Source: Flavobacterium sp. IB48 (GTDB lineage: Bacteria > Bacteroidota > Bacteroidia > Flavobacteriales > Flavobacteriaceae). From it: a stretch of DNA of 64,000 nucleotides. The stretch spans positions 120,253 to 184,252 of the forward strand of contig NZ_JAEFCA010000003.1 of assembly GCF_016405855.1 (NCBI RefSeq), read 5' to 3'. The position numbers and the translations under genes are program-made. Below the pieces are notes generated by a model that did no database searches, was not told the DNA's origin, and worked only from the letters and a program-made list of their open reading frames with translations. This document shows positions 1-9,529 of this stretch, piece by piece; position 1 is the first letter of the stretch; every line of letters starts with the position of its first letter.

Positions 1-3000
1 GAAGGATGCGCTAACGCGGGAACATACACAAACACTTGGACCGTAAAAGATGACTGCGGAAATGAATCGGAAACTTTCACACAAATCATCACAATCCAAG
101 ACACCACAGCTCCGACATGGACTACTGCGGCTGAATCTTTAAACGCAACTTTAGAATGCAGCGATGCAGAAGGGCTGGCTGCCGCTCAGGCTAAATTCCC
201 GACCGCTTCTGACTCTTGCGATGCTGATGTCACAAACATCACTAAAGCGAGCGGACAGTTTGTGGCTTCTGAAAATTGTTCAAATGCTGGAACATATACC
301 AATACTTGGACTGTAAAAGACGACTGTGGCAACACATCAGAAACTTTTACTCAGATAATTACAATTCAGGACACTACTGCTCCACTATTTACTGGAACTC
401 TTCCTTTAGATATTGAAGTATCATGTGATGCAGTTCCTGAACCAGCAGAAATGCATACTTCTGATAATTGCAATGGAGACTTACCAATAGTTTATACAGA
501 AACGAAATCAGGTATTGAAAATGAATGTCCTTCTAATTATACCTTGACTCGTACTTGGAAAATTAGTGATTGTGGTGGCAATACGACTACTCATGTTCAA
601 GTTATCACAGTACGAGATAAAACTGCTCCAACTGGAACAGCTCCAGAAAGTGTAACCAACTTAGCTAGTATAGATGTAATACCTGTAGGAAATCCATCAG
701 ATATTAAAGATGCTGCCGATAATTGCAGCCCTACTGTAAATATCACTGTTACCGATACAAACAATGGCGGAAATGGATGTGATGGAGAACCATATATCTT
801 AACAAGAACTTACACTTTAACCGACTGTGCAGGAAATAAAACCGAATTGGTTCAAACTTTCACAGTTGAACGTAAAGTTACAGTTAGCGGAATTGCAACA
901 AACACAAGCTGTTTTGGCGGTTCAGATGGTTCAATTACAATATCAAACAGCGCAGGCTCAACTGTAGTAATTACTAATGAAAGAAATGAGGTTGTTGGCA
1001 ATACTAATTTACCAGCAGGAACTTATACTCTTACTGCAACTGCACCTATAAATGGTGAAAATCAGACTTGTTCTGCTACAGCTACCGTTGTGATTACACA
1101 ACCTGTGTATACTGTAAAAATTTCTGGACAGATTATCAATATAGATACTAACGCTCCAATCGCAAATGTACCTGTTACTTTAGTTCCTCAAGGAACTACT
1201 ACAGGACCAATACAAATGCACATTACAGGCGCAGACGGAATGTATAGTTTCTCTGGAATGCCTGCTGGAAGCTACTTAGTTCAAGTGCAAGACGCTAATT
1301 TGAATAGTGCATATCAATTATACCCTGTTAACTCTAGCTTATTCTTTACTACTCTAGAAGATTGTAAAATACAAACCCATAATTTTGAATATGGAGCTTC
1401 AAAACTTCCTGTTCTTGGAGATTACGTTTGGTTTGACACTAATAGTAACGGAATTCAGGATGAATGGTATGATGCGAACAATGATGGAATTGTAACTAAA
1501 AATATACCAGACTCAAATGGAAACATTGATTATAGCCAATGGGAATGGATAGATCTTAACGGAGACGGAAGCTATACCGGACCTCAAAATGTTGGAGAAT
1601 TAAATGCTGGAGGTTTCGGAAATGCATTGAACGCAAATATAATTATTGATGGTCCAAACGGATACCATGATGAAGTAATTGTTGGAATTGAAGGATTCTG
1701 GAGAAACCGTCCAGATATAGCAAATCCTTATGGAGAATATACTATAAAATTGGTTAGAGATGCGAATTTCGATACTATGGCAGCAAACTTAGGATTAACT
1801 GGTTTAGTAAAAGTACTTCCGTCTATATCTGCTAAAAATATTGCTGGTAAAACAGGCAAAATGCAATTGCATACCGTTTGTAAAACCACAACAGACAGCG
1901 GATACATTGTAACCATTACTCCAGAAGATTTAGTTCATTTAGACAATGATTTCGGAATTAGCTGTAAAGAATACAAAGATATTGTTGCAAATGATGACTC
2001 TGCTGGTCCAATTCCTGGTGTAAATCATACAACAACCAATGTATTGAATGTATTACCAAATGATACATTAGAAGGAAATACTATAACAGCATCTGATGTT
2101 ATAATTACAACGGTTACACCAAATGAGTTTTTAAAACTAAACCCTGATGGTTCAGTAGATGTATTGCCAAATGCTCCAGCAGGAACATTAACAATGGTGT
2201 ATCAAATCTGCGAAGCTGATCAGACAGACAATTGTGACACAGCAACTGTAACCGTTACAATAGAAGCTCCTGTAATGACAGTTACTGCAACCTCAATTTG
2301 TGTTAATGATGTTCCTTACATTGATTATGTAGTAACACCAGTAAACTTCACTCCTGTAAATGGTGTAACTATTGCTTGGGCAGATAGCAACAATAATGTT
2401 GTAACAACAATGAACAATCTGCCATTAAGTGGTCGCGTATTATGGCCTGGAGCGGTAGTAGATGATCAAGGAAAAGGAATTGATTGGCCAGGTTGGGTTT
2501 TTGAAAACAACAAATGGATTGAAGCCGCTGATGGATTTGAGAAATTACGTCCAACCGCTAATGTAACGCTATCTGTAAATCCGAGTGAGACTATAACAGT
2601 TAATTATCCACCGGCAGATCCTTATTGTACTGCAAGACCAACATTTGCAATTGTTGCCAATGATGATAATCCTGCACCAATAATATCAAGCCCAACACAA
2701 ACTACTGTGGGTAACGTTTTAACCAACGATACACTAAATGGTTCTGCGGTAAATATAAATGACGTAACACTTACAACAACAGTTCCCGACCCAACAGGTT
2801 CAATATCAATAGGCCCTGACGGAACTATAAATGTTGCAGCAAATACGCCTGGTGGCACTTATACATTAACGTATCAAATCTGCGAAAAGGCCGATTTTGG
2901 AAACTGTGATACAGCTATTGTGACTGTTATTGTGATCTCTCCTATAATTGCGAATGATGATACTTATAGCAATATCGGTTGTAATTCATTCGGACTAGTA

Positions 3001-3834
3001 GGTAATATTTTCAGCAATGATTTAAAAGGAAGAACACCTGTAACGATAGAATTAGTAAACTTTACGCTTCTTACCGAAGGGAATAACACTAAAACAGATC
3101 CAAACATTACTGTTGATGCTTCTGGAAATGTAAATGTGTCTAGCTTAACACCTGCTGGCACTTATACTTACGGTTACACAATTTGTGATAAATCAAGTCC
3201 AGATAATTGTGATTCTGCAACTGTTACCATTATAGTAATTCCAAGTGGTGTTGTAGAAGTAAGAGGCACAGCATGTAACGATGATTCGACATTGATTAAC
3301 CTAAGCACCTTACTTCCTGAAGGAACTCCTTCAACAGGAATTTGGCAAGATAGAAACAATACTAATGCCCTTCAGGGTGGTATTCTTAATCCGTTTGGTT
3401 TAGCATTGGGCAATTACACTTTCGAATATATAATAGCCGATGAAAGATGTCCAAGAAATATAGTTTTAAATATGGAAATCAATGATGATTGTAAAGTCTT
3501 AGCTTGTGGTGATGTGTTAGTACATAATGCATTTTCTCCAAACGGTGACAATATAAACGATTTCTTCAAAATTGATAATATTGATGACACAACTTGTTAT
3601 CCAACCAATTCTGTTGAAATATATAATCGCTGGGGAGTTTTAGTTTTTGAAACCACAAACTACAATAATACAACAAATGCTTTCGACGGAACTTCAAGAG
3701 GAAGAACAACCGTTAAGCAATCTGATGGACTACCAACTGGAACTTATTTTTACATTATTAATTATAAATCTCTAGATGGAAACAACAATGCTCAAGATCA
3801 CAAATTAGACGGGTACTTATATCTATCGAAATAA
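1..3834 (+). CDS. SprB-like giant surface adhesin, T9SS type-B cargo (5' end outside window)
   Basis: The reading frame is open from base 1, so the gene begins upstream; about 1277 codons are visible. Order seen: two or more HYR-like repeats of about 85 residues rich in Cys (1-880, with the GTYTNTWTVKDDCGN motif twice), one SprB-type repeat (about 880-1105, SCFGGSDGSITI), a carboxypeptidase-regulatory or Cna-like domain (1110-1410), an SdrD_B-like segment with DxNxDG loops that could bind calcium (1411-1950), and three NDD...NVLxND repeats (1981-2270, 2650-2940, 2945-3240). The last 100 residues (from about 3520) hold FSPNGDNINDFF, IYNRWG and GTYFYII, the gliding-motility-associated C-terminal domain recognised by type IX secretion. 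SprB-type adhesins are carried on the cell surface. The porP/sprF-like gene just downstream is the usual partner of type-B cargo. A role in adhesion or gliding is inferred; the exact ligand is unknown. Confidence 0.9.
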   Translation, partial: EGCANAGTYTNTWTVKDDCGNESETFTQIITIQDTTAPTWTTAAESLNATLECSDAEGLAAAQAKFPTASDSCDADVTNITKASGQFVASENCSNAGTYTNTWTVKDDCGNTSETFTQIITIQDTTAPLFTGTLPLDIEVSCDAVPEPAEMHTSDNCNGDLPIVYTETKSGIENECPSNYTLTRTWKISDCGGNTTTHVQVITVRDKTAPTGTAPESVTNLASIDVIPVGNPSDIKDAADNCSPTVNITVTDTNNGGNGCDGEPYILTRTYTLTDCAGNKTELVQTFTVERKVTVSGIATNTSCFGGSDGSITISNSAGSTVVITNERNEVVGNTNLPAGTYTLTATAPINGENQTCSATATVVITQPVYTVKISGQIINIDTNAPIANVPVTLVPQGTTTGPIQMHITGADGMYSFSGMPAGSYLVQVQDANLNSAYQLYPVNSSLFFTTLEDCKIQTHNFEYGASKLPVLGDYVWFDTNSNGIQDEWYDANNDGIVTKNIPDSNGNIDYSQWEWIDLNGDGSYTGPQNVGELNAGGFGNALNANIIIDGPNGYHDEVIVGIEGFWRNRPDIANPYGEYTIKLVRDANFDTMAANLGLTGLVKVLPSISAKNIAGKTGKMQLHTVCKTTTDSGYIVTITPEDLVHLDNDFGISCKEYKDIVANDDSAGPIPGVNHTTTNVLNVLPNDTLEGNTITASDVIITTVTPNEFLKLNPDGSVDVLPNAPAGTLTMVYQICEADQTDNCDTATVTVTIEAPVMTVTATSICVNDVPYIDYVVTPVNFTPVNGVTIAWADSNNNVVTTMNNLPLSGRVLWPGAVVDDQGKGIDWPGWVFENNKWIEAADGFEKLRPTANVTLSVNPSETITVNYPPADPYCTARPTFAIVANDDNPAPIISSPTQTTVGNVLTNDTLNGSAVNINDVTLTTTVPDPTGSISIGPDGTINVAANTPGGTYTLTYQICEKADFGNCDTAIVTVIVISPIIANDDTYSNIGCNSFGLVGNIFSNDLKGRTPVTIELVNFTLLTEGNNTKTDPNITVDASGNVNVSSLTPAGTYTYGYTICDKSSPDNCDSATVTIIVIPSGVVEVRGTACNDDSTLINLSTLLPEGTPSTGIWQDRNNTNALQGGILNPFGLALGNYTFEYIIADERCPRNIVLNMEINDDCKVLACGDVLVHNAFSPNGDNINDFFKIDNIDDTTCYPTNSVEIYNRWGVLVFETTNYNNTTNAFDGTSRGRTTVKQSDGLPTGTYFYIINYKSLDGNNNAQDHKLDGYLYLSK

Positions 3835-3840
3835 CAATTA

Positions 3841-3873
3841 AAATACGCTGCAAAGGTTATTTGCAGCGTATTT
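3841..3873 (+). terminator. Hairpin after the adhesin gene
   Basis: A perfect 14-bp inverted repeat (AAATACGCTGCAAA and its complement) surrounds a 5-nt loop and starts 6 nt after the adhesin stop codon. The U-tract is weak: three T, then A7, then T7. It may therefore act as a partial terminator or as a 3'-end protecting hairpin between the adhesin and the porP/ompA genes. Confidence 0.65.
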
Positions 3874-3893
3874 AAAAAAATGATTTTTTTGAC

Positions 3894-3901
3894 TAATTTT
3901 G
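3894..3901 (+). promoter_or_regulatory. Candidate -7 box for the porP/sprF-like gene
   Basis: TAATTTTG fits the Bacteroidota TAnnTTTG -7 element and lies 69 nt before the start codon, after the hairpin. No good -33 TTTG is found at the right distance, so this is only a candidate. Confidence 0.3.
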
Positions 3902-3969
3902 ATTTATACGACATTGATTTTCAGTGATTTAAAAAATCAATAGTAATTATTAAATTAATAAAATCTACT

Positions 3970-4887
3970 ATGAGAACAAAATTATTTTTCTTCGTCATTC
4001 TGTTAGTTACATGTTCAGGGTATGCACAGCAAGATGCACAGTATACACAGTATATGTACAATACAATAACCATAAATCCTGCATATGCAGGTTCTCGTGG
4101 AGTATTTAGTGTATTCGGCCTGTACCGCACCCAATGGGTTGGCCTTGATGGAGCTCCAGAGACAAGCAGTTTCTCAATTAATACACCAATAAATAATAGC
4201 AAATTAGGTATAGGAGCATCGTTGGTTAACGACAAAATTGGCCCAACAAATGAGAACAACATTTCTGTAGACCTATCTTATACAATTCAGACATCTGCAG
4301 ATTTTAAACTTTCATTTGGTATTAAAGGAACCGCAAATATCTTCAACTTAGATGTAAACAAATTAAATCCTGCAGATCAAGGAGATCCTCAATTTCAGGA
4401 TTTAAATAATAAATTCAGTCCTAATGTTGGAGCTGGGGTTTATTGGCACTCTGATAAAGCATACATTGGTTTGTCTGTTCCAAACTTTATTGAAACTAAT
4501 CGTTACAATGATAACGATGTAGCAATTTATAAAGACAAAATCAATTATTATTTAATTGGAGGTTACGTATTCGATCTTGATAAATATCAATACATAAAAT
4601 TTAAACCTGCACTTTTGACTAAAATGGTCGAAGGAGCACCTCTTCAAGTAGATGTCTCTGCCAACTTTATGTTCTATGATAAATTTATGATTGGTGCAGC
4701 TTACAGATGGAGCGCTTCTTTAAGTGCTATGGTTGGATTTCAAATTACAGACGGACTTTATTTAGGTTACGGATATGATCGAGAAACTACCAAATTGAAT
4801 AATTACAATTCAGGTTCGCACGAAATCTTCTTGCGTTATGAATTCTTCTCAAACAAAGGCAAAATGACAACTCCTCGTTTCTTCTAA
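3970..4887 (+). CDS. PorP/SprF family type IX secretion outer-membrane protein
   Basis: The protein has 305 residues and a signal peptide ending near GYAQQ. It begins with the family hallmark QDAQYTQYMYNTITINPAYAG and continues as a predicted beta-barrel of about 14 strands, ending in an aromatic residue (PRFF). In T9SS species, PorP/SprF proteins are needed for secretion or surface attachment of type-B C-terminal-domain cargo, and sprF-like genes sit directly after the adhesin they serve. Here it follows the SprB-like adhesin by 135 nt and precedes the OmpA-like gene by 12 nt, so those two are surely co-transcribed. The family call is firm; dedication to this adhesin is inferred from position. 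It is a paralogue, not necessarily SprF itself. Confidence 0.9.
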   Translation: MRTKLFFFVILLVTCSGYAQQDAQYTQYMYNTITINPAYAGSRGVFSVFGLYRTQWVGLDGAPETSSFSINTPINNSKLGIGASLVNDKIGPTNENNISVDLSYTIQTSADFKLSFGIKGTANIFNLDVNKLNPADQGDPQFQDLNNKFSPNVGAGVYWHSDKAYIGLSVPNFIETNRYNDNDVAIYKDKINYYLIGGYVFDLDKYQYIKFKPALLTKMVEGAPLQVDVSANFMFYDKFMIGAAYRWSASLSAMVGFQITDGLYLGYGYDRETTKLNNYNSGSHEIFLRYEFFSNKGKMTTPRFF

Positions 4888-4899
4888 AAATAAGGTATC

Positions 4900-6843
4900 A
4901 TGAAAAACTATACAATACTTTTCGTTACAATTATAGGCGCTTTTTCATTTAGCACTTATGCGCAACAGGCAAAAGTCAATTCTGGAGACAAGAAATATGA
5001 CAGTTATGCCTATGTTGATGCCATTAAAACTTATGAAAAAGTTGCTAATAAAGGCTATAAGTCTGAAGACATGTTTAAAAAACTAGGTAACGCCTATTAT
5101 TTTAATTCAGATTTTCAGAATGCCGCAAAATGGTATGGCGAATTATTTGCAATGAATACAGATGTTGAGCCAGAATACTATTTTAGATACGCACAGTCTC
5201 TAAAATCAAGCGGAGATATGGCTAAAGCAAATAAACTTCTGGATGAGTTTAATGCTAAATCAAAAAATGACAGCAGAGGAAAGCTTTATAAAGAAGATAT
5301 AAACTATTTGGATCAGATTAAAGCAAACTCTGGGAGGTACCAAATAGAAAATGCAGGCATCAATAGCAAGTACTCCGATTATGGATCATTTGTCTACAAC
5401 AACAAAATTTATTTTGCTTCTGCAAGAGATACAGGGAATTTCACACAACGCAAACACAAATGGACAGGAGAATATTTTACTAATATTTATGATGCCGATC
5501 TAGATCCTGCAACAGGAAGCACATCAAAAGTCAATAAATTTAAATCGGCCATTAATACTAAATTCCATGAGGCTTCACCAGTTTTTACTAGAGATGGTAA
5601 AACGGTTTATTTCACTAGAAATAATTATATCAACGGAAAGAAAGGAAAGGATGAAAATAAGATCACTTTAATCAAACTTTACAAAGCAGAACTTGGACCA
5701 GATAATAAATGGACTAACATTGCGGAACTTCCTTTTAATAGTGATAATTACAGTACGGCTCATCCTGCTTTGAGTCCAGACGAAAAAACACTGTATTTTG
5801 CTTCTGATATGCCAGGATCAATTGGACAGTCAGATTTGTATAAAGTCAGCATAAATCCAAATGGAGGTTATGGTACACCAGAAAATCTCGGAAATACAAT
5901 TAATACAGAAGGAAAAGAAACTTTTCCGTATCTAACTTCTGAAAATGAAATTTACTTTGCTTCAGACGGGCATCCAGGACTTGGAGGTTTAGATGTATTT
6001 GTTGCCAATATTGACAATAACGGAAAAATAAGTAATATACAAAACGTTGGAGCTGATGTCAATTCTCCAAAAGATGACTTTGCGTATATTATTGATCCCG
6101 AAACAAGAAGAGGTTTTTTCTCCTCTAATAAAGACGGAGGACAAGGGTCTGATGATATTTACGGATTTCTAGAAACCAGAAGATTAAGATGTATTCAGGA
6201 ATTGTATGGAACAGTAACCGATGCTGAAACAGGAATTGCTCTTCCTGGAGCCAAGCTTACTTTATATGATGACCAAATGAATCTCAAAAATTCTGGTGTT
6301 GCAGACGCGTCTGGTAAATACAGTTTTTCTGTAGAATGCGGGAAAACCTATTATGTAAGAGCCGAAAAACCAGAATATGCCACAAAAGAGCTACCTGTTA
6401 CTATAGATAAAACAAGCGGAAAAACTAGTCTACCGATTGCATTGGAAAAATCAACTTGTAAGGTTACTGTAGGCGACGATTTAGGAAAATGCTTTGGCAT
6501 CAAGATGATTTATTTCGACTTGGATAAATCTAATATTAGAACCGAAGCTGCCTTAGATCTAGAAAAAATATTGGTTGTTCTGAATGATTATCCAACAATG
6601 AAACTAGATATCCGTTCGCATACAGACAGTAGAGCTTCGCATCAGTATAACGAAGCTTTATCTGACCGCAGAGCGAAATCGACTATTCAATGGTTAGTTA
6701 AAAACGGAATCGCTCCTAACCGATTGACTGGAAAAGGATACGGAGAAAATCAACTTGTAAATAAATGTTCAGACGGAGTTCCATGTACAGAAGCAGAACA
6801 TCAAGCAAACAGACGAAGCGAATTCATTATTACAGCCTTGTAA
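4900..6843 (+). CDS. OmpA-family protein with TPR, PD40 propeller and carboxypeptidase-regulatory domain
   Basis: The protein has 647 residues and a signal peptide ending at TYAQQ. Domains in order: TPR-like helices (about 30-150), a PD40/WD40-like beta-propeller with repeated SPDEKTLYFASD-type motifs (about 160-425), a carboxypeptidase-regulatory beta-sandwich (GTVTDAETGIALPGA, about 430-510), and a C-terminal OmpA peptidoglycan-binding domain (about 525-647, with DLDKSNIR, HTDSRASHQYN and NRRSEF). This architecture matches the PorE-type OmpA proteins encoded beside porP/sprF genes in T9SS loci, which are thought to tie the outer-membrane complex to the cell wall. It lies 12 nt after the PorP/SprF gene. 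The role in stabilising export of the neighbouring adhesin is inferred. Confidence 0.88.
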   Translation: MKNYTILFVTIIGAFSFSTYAQQAKVNSGDKKYDSYAYVDAIKTYEKVANKGYKSEDMFKKLGNAYYFNSDFQNAAKWYGELFAMNTDVEPEYYFRYAQSLKSSGDMAKANKLLDEFNAKSKNDSRGKLYKEDINYLDQIKANSGRYQIENAGINSKYSDYGSFVYNNKIYFASARDTGNFTQRKHKWTGEYFTNIYDADLDPATGSTSKVNKFKSAINTKFHEASPVFTRDGKTVYFTRNNYINGKKGKDENKITLIKLYKAELGPDNKWTNIAELPFNSDNYSTAHPALSPDEKTLYFASDMPGSIGQSDLYKVSINPNGGYGTPENLGNTINTEGKETFPYLTSENEIYFASDGHPGLGGLDVFVANIDNNGKISNIQNVGADVNSPKDDFAYIIDPETRRGFFSSNKDGGQGSDDIYGFLETRRLRCIQELYGTVTDAETGIALPGAKLTLYDDQMNLKNSGVADASGKYSFSVECGKTYYVRAEKPEYATKELPVTIDKTSGKTSLPIALEKSTCKVTVGDDLGKCFGIKMIYFDLDKSNIRTEAALDLEKILVVLNDYPTMKLDIRSHTDSRASHQYNEALSDRRAKSTIQWLVKNGIAPNRLTGKGYGENQLVNKCSDGVPCTEAEHQANRRSEFIITAL

Positions 6844-6861
6844 TATTAAAAATAGATCAAC

Positions 6862-6891
6862 AAAAAAGCTGCCGATATGGCAGCTTTTTTT
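6862..6891 (+). terminator. Rho-independent terminator of the adhesin/porP/ompA operon
   Basis: AAAAAAGCTGCC, a 5-nt loop and the complement run into a T-tract. It lies 18 nt after the OmpA-like stop codon. Confidence 0.9.
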
Positions 6892-6900
6892 ATTTAAAAA

Positions 6901-6929
6901 GTCGTTGCAATTCTATGAATTACAACGAC
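6901..6929 (-). terminator. Terminator of the CAP-domain gene
   Basis: GTCGTTG..AATTC pairs with GAATT..CAACGAC around a 3-nt loop with one mismatch. On the minus strand it is followed by TTTTTA, and it lies 31 nt after the minus-strand CAP gene. It stands back to back with the plus-strand terminator at 6862-6891. Confidence 0.75.
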
Positions 6930-6959
6930 CTCTAAAAAACCAACCTGTTCAATAAACTT

Positions 6960-7463
6960 TTAAATCTTAACAAATATGTTAGTGTAATATTTTTTTCCCG
7001 TAGCAGGATCTGTTGTTACAGATAATCCAAAATGGGTATAATCGCCTACTATATTTTCTTTGTGTCCAGGACTGTCAAGCCAAGCTCGTACAGCCGCTTC
7101 TGCAGTTTTATAATTGTAGGCTACATTCTCTCCTACTTTTTTAGCTCCTAGTATACTAGTCATATTACTAGATCTAGCAACAAAATCATTATGATCTACA
7201 ACATTGTTTTCAATCATATACTTATTATGCTCTTCACATTTAAAAGATATATGATTAATTCTCTCTAAAGCATTTAAACCAACACTCACACGGTATTCGT
7301 TTATTAGCTTCATAGTTTCTATTTCGGTATCGTTATAAGTGTAGTTTACAACAAGAGCTTCTGTTGGAGTGGTATCCAAGCTTGCTTCGGCGTTATCAGC
7401 AGAACATGCGTTCATTGCGAACAAAATCGCAATGAACAACATGGTGCGCATAATCTTTTTCAT
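6960..7463 (-). CDS. CAP/SCP-domain (cysteine-rich secretory protein family) lipoprotein
   Basis: About 167 residues from the ATG at 7463; two other in-frame ATGs lie up to 12 nt further upstream (to 7475). A short hydrophobic signal ends in a lipobox (FAMNAC), so it is a predicted lipoprotein. The body is a CAP domain: LINEYRVSVGLNALE, HNKYMIENNVVDHNDF, GENVAYNYKTAEAAVRAWLDSPGHKENIVGDYTHFG-type signature spread over residues 50-155, and a final YYTNIFVK. CAP proteins are secreted; bacterial members have poorly known functions. The gene stands alone between its own terminator and pdxH. Confidence 0.88.
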   Translation of the reverse strand: MKKIMRTMLFIAILFAMNACSADNAEASLDTTPTEALVVNYTYNDTEIETMKLINEYRVSVGLNALERINHISFKCEEHNKYMIENNVVDHNDFVARSSNMTSILGAKKVGENVAYNYKTAEAAVRAWLDSPGHKENIVGDYTHFGLSVTTDPATGKKYYTNIFVKI

Positions 7464-7581
7464 AATCATCAGCATTTTAGCGGTTTAAAGTAAATGTTGG
7501 GGCAAATCCTTTAAATTTATCTTTGAATAAAATATCGTTTGCTTTTTCTATACCAAACGTATTCAAATTACCGTTAAACTA

Positions 7582-7589
7582 CAAAATTA
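7582..7589 (-). promoter_or_regulatory. Candidate -7 box upstream of the CAP gene
   Basis: The minus strand reads TAATTTTG, a match to TAnnTTTG, with no good -33 element. It would give a leader of about 110 nt, so support is weak. Confidence 0.2.
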
Positions 7590-7637
7590 ATCGATGAAAT
7601 GCATATAATTTTTATTTAAAAAAGTATTTTCTTACAA

Positions 7638-8282
7638 CTAAGAAGATAGTCGCTCAATTTTCCACGAAAAATCAGACTGACTTGTATATCTAATTCTATC
7701 GTGAAGCCTATTAGGTCTTCCTTGCCAGAATTCAACTTGAAGTGGAGTTACAATATAACCTCCCCAATTTTCAGGTCTAGGGATAGTTTTACCTTCAAAT
7801 TCAGTTTCTATTTTTTTTAAGTTTTCTTCTAAAAAAGTTCTCGACGGAATAACTTCACTTTGGTGCGAAACTATAGCGCCTAGCTTACTTCCGTCAGGAC
7901 GTGAATCAAAATAATTATCAGAAACAATCTCAGATGTTTTCTGGGCAATTCCTTTAATAATTACCTGACGTTCTGCTTCCTGCCAAAAAAAAGACAAACA
8001 AACATTTGGATTAGCTTCTATTGCTTTCCCTTTTTCCGAATTGTAATTGGTATAAAATATAAAACCTTCCTCAGAAAATTTCTTCAATAAAACAACACGC
8101 GATTTCGGAAAACCATCCAATCCAATTGTCGAAACTGTCATGGCATTCACCTCTCCGCTTCCACCAAAATCTTCCACCTCATGAAACCATCGGTTAAAAA
8201 GATTAATCGGATCTTCTGGAATATTACTTTCTAATAATTCACTCTTCTCGTAAGATTTTCTATAATTACTTAAATCGTTCAT
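7638..8282 (-). CDS. pdxH: Pyridoxamine 5'-phosphate oxidase
   Basis: This 214-residue protein has the usual PdxH length. PdxH uses FMN and oxygen to oxidise pyridoxamine- or pyridoxine-5'-phosphate to pyridoxal phosphate, the last step of vitamin B6 synthesis and salvage. Visible family motifs are NAMTVSTIGLDGFPKSRVVLLK near the FMN-phosphate site, FFWQEAERQVIIKG, SHQSEVI, and the C-terminal FWQGRPNRLHDRIRY followed by a terminal W..ERLS. It acts in the cytoplasm. The gene is monocistronic in appearance; the upstream 244 nt carry low-complexity repeat words rather than a recognisable promoter. Confidence 0.95.
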   Translation of the reverse strand: MNDLSNYRKSYEKSELLESNIPEDPINLFNRWFHEVEDFGGSGEVNAMTVSTIGLDGFPKSRVVLLKKFSEEGFIFYTNYNSEKGKAIEANPNVCLSFFWQEAERQVIIKGIAQKTSEIVSDNYFDSRPDGSKLGAIVSHQSEVIPSRTFLEENLKKIETEFEGKTIPRPENWGGYIVTPLQVEFWQGRPNRLHDRIRYTSQSDFSWKIERLSS

Positions 8283-8284
8283 GA

Positions 8285-8526
8285 TTTGTTATTTTAGATT
8301 ATTGACTTTAGATTTTTGTTTCAGGTTTCAGGTTTCAAGTTTCAGGTTTGAAGTTTGTCAGGCTGAGCGAAGTCGAAGCCCACAACTACAAAGCAAGTTC
8401 TACTCAAAAAAAGCACTTCGACTTCGCTCAGTGTGACAATCATATATTAAGATTCCATCAACTTAAACTTGAAGCAAATACAGCAAAACTTAGTCCCTTA
8501 GAACCTCAGCATCTCAGAACCTTAGA
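8285..8526. repeat. Intergenic repeat cluster upstream of pdxH
   Basis: This 240-nt gap holds three kinds of repeat. First are quasi-tandem words of the TTTCAGGTTTCAAG type (8318-8356). Next comes an inverted repeat of about 23-25 nt arms (8357-8379 and 8413-8437) built around GGCTGAGCGAAGTCGAAG; a second copy of that element is at 49916-49994. Last are words of the type CTTAGAACCTCAGCATCTCAG (8497-8526). No gene is supported here. Confidence 0.75.
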
Positions 8527-9432
8527 TTAAAACTCAAAACTAACTCCATCATCAGCCAAAAGCACATTTGGAAAAACCTCTTCTGCTTCTTTTTTAAATG
8601 GCTCTAGACCATCATAACGCGTTGAATAATGACCTAAAATAAGCTGTTTCACATTGGCCTTTAAAGCAATATTTGCTGCTTCTTTTGCTGTCGAATGCAG
8701 TGTTTTTTCGGCCAATCTTGCTTCCGACTCTAAAAACGTAGATTCGTGATATAAAATATCTGTATTCTGTATAATCGGAATTATCTCTTCATTGTAAACT
8801 GTATCAGAACAGAAAGCATAACTTTTTGCTGGCGGCGGATCAAAAGTAAGTTTTTCATTTTCAATTACTGTTCCGTCATCAAGCGTAATATCTCCGCCAT
8901 TTTTTATTTTCTGATAATAAGCAACATGAATATCATAACGCTGAACTGCTTCAACATCTAGTTTTCTTTCATCTGGTTTTTCCTGAAAAAGATATCCATT
9001 TGTATAAACACGATGCTTTAGCGGAATTGTTTTCACAATGACCTTTTTATCTTCAAAAACAACTTCACTTTCTTTCGATTCTAATTCGTGAAAAAACAAA
9101 GAATACGTTGTCCAAGATTCAGTCAGTTTTAATTGAATAAGAATTAATTCTTTAATTCCTTTCGGACCATAAATATGTAAATCTGTAGTTCTACCTAAAA
9201 GCGAAAAAGTCGAAATAGTTCCTATTAATCCATACAAATGATCTCCATGAAGATGCGAGATAAAAATGTGATTAATTTTTGAGAATTTAATCTTGTTTTT
9301 GCGAAGCTGTACCTGAGTTCCTTCACCACAGTCAATTAAAAACAATCGATTTCTAATTTCTAGAACCTGCGAAGTCGGATTAGTAAGTGTTCTCGGAGTT
9401 GCGGCATAACAGCCAAGTATAGTTAGTTTCAA
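8527..9432 (-). CDS. rnz: Ribonuclease Z
   Basis: This 301-residue metallo-beta-lactamase-fold nuclease matures the 3' ends of tRNA precursors. The zinc motif HLHGDH is at residues 60-65, and the N-terminal MKLTILGCYAATPR with FLIDCGEGTQVQLRK is typical. Further ligands are in FCSDTVYNE, YHESTFL and LILGHYSTRY, where LGH..SRY is the RNase Z exosite and histidine motif. It is cytoplasmic. Upstream by 97 nt, in the same direction, is the STAS-like gene; I recall this pairing in Flavobacteria. The gap between them is filled by a GTTTAATCG-type hairpin repeat. Confidence 0.95.
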   Translation of the reverse strand: MKLTILGCYAATPRTLTNPTSQVLEIRNRLFLIDCGEGTQVQLRKNKIKFSKINHIFISHLHGDHLYGLIGTISTFSLLGRTTDLHIYGPKGIKELILIQLKLTESWTTYSLFFHELESKESEVVFEDKKVIVKTIPLKHRVYTNGYLFQEKPDERKLDVEAVQRYDIHVAYYQKIKNGGDITLDDGTVIENEKLTFDPPPAKSYAFCSDTVYNEEIIPIIQNTDILYHESTFLESEARLAEKTLHSTAKEAANIALKANVKQLILGHYSTRYDGLEPFKKEAEEVFPNVLLADDGVSFEF

Positions 9433-9433
9433 T

Positions 9434-9525
9434 TTTATTGTTTATTCGTTTATTTGGTAAATCGTTTAATCGGCTTAAAATTAAATCAAATCGATTAAAC
9501 AGTTAAACGAATAAACAATTAAACC
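9434..9525. repeat. GTTTAATCG-word hairpin repeat, copy 1
   Basis: The left half (TATTGTTTATTCGTTTATTT.. then AATCGTTTAATCG) is largely complementary to the right half (CGATTAAACAGTTAAACGAA..). The result is a large imperfect hairpin filling the STAS-rnz gap. Related copies lie at 11410-11557 and 53613-53736. Confidence 0.75.
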
Positions 9526-9529
9526 AATA

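Noticed and set aside
8348..8530. Short plus-strand open frame of 60 codons
   Set aside because: It runs through the inverted repeat and word arrays upstream of pdxH; its composition reflects repeats, not a protein.
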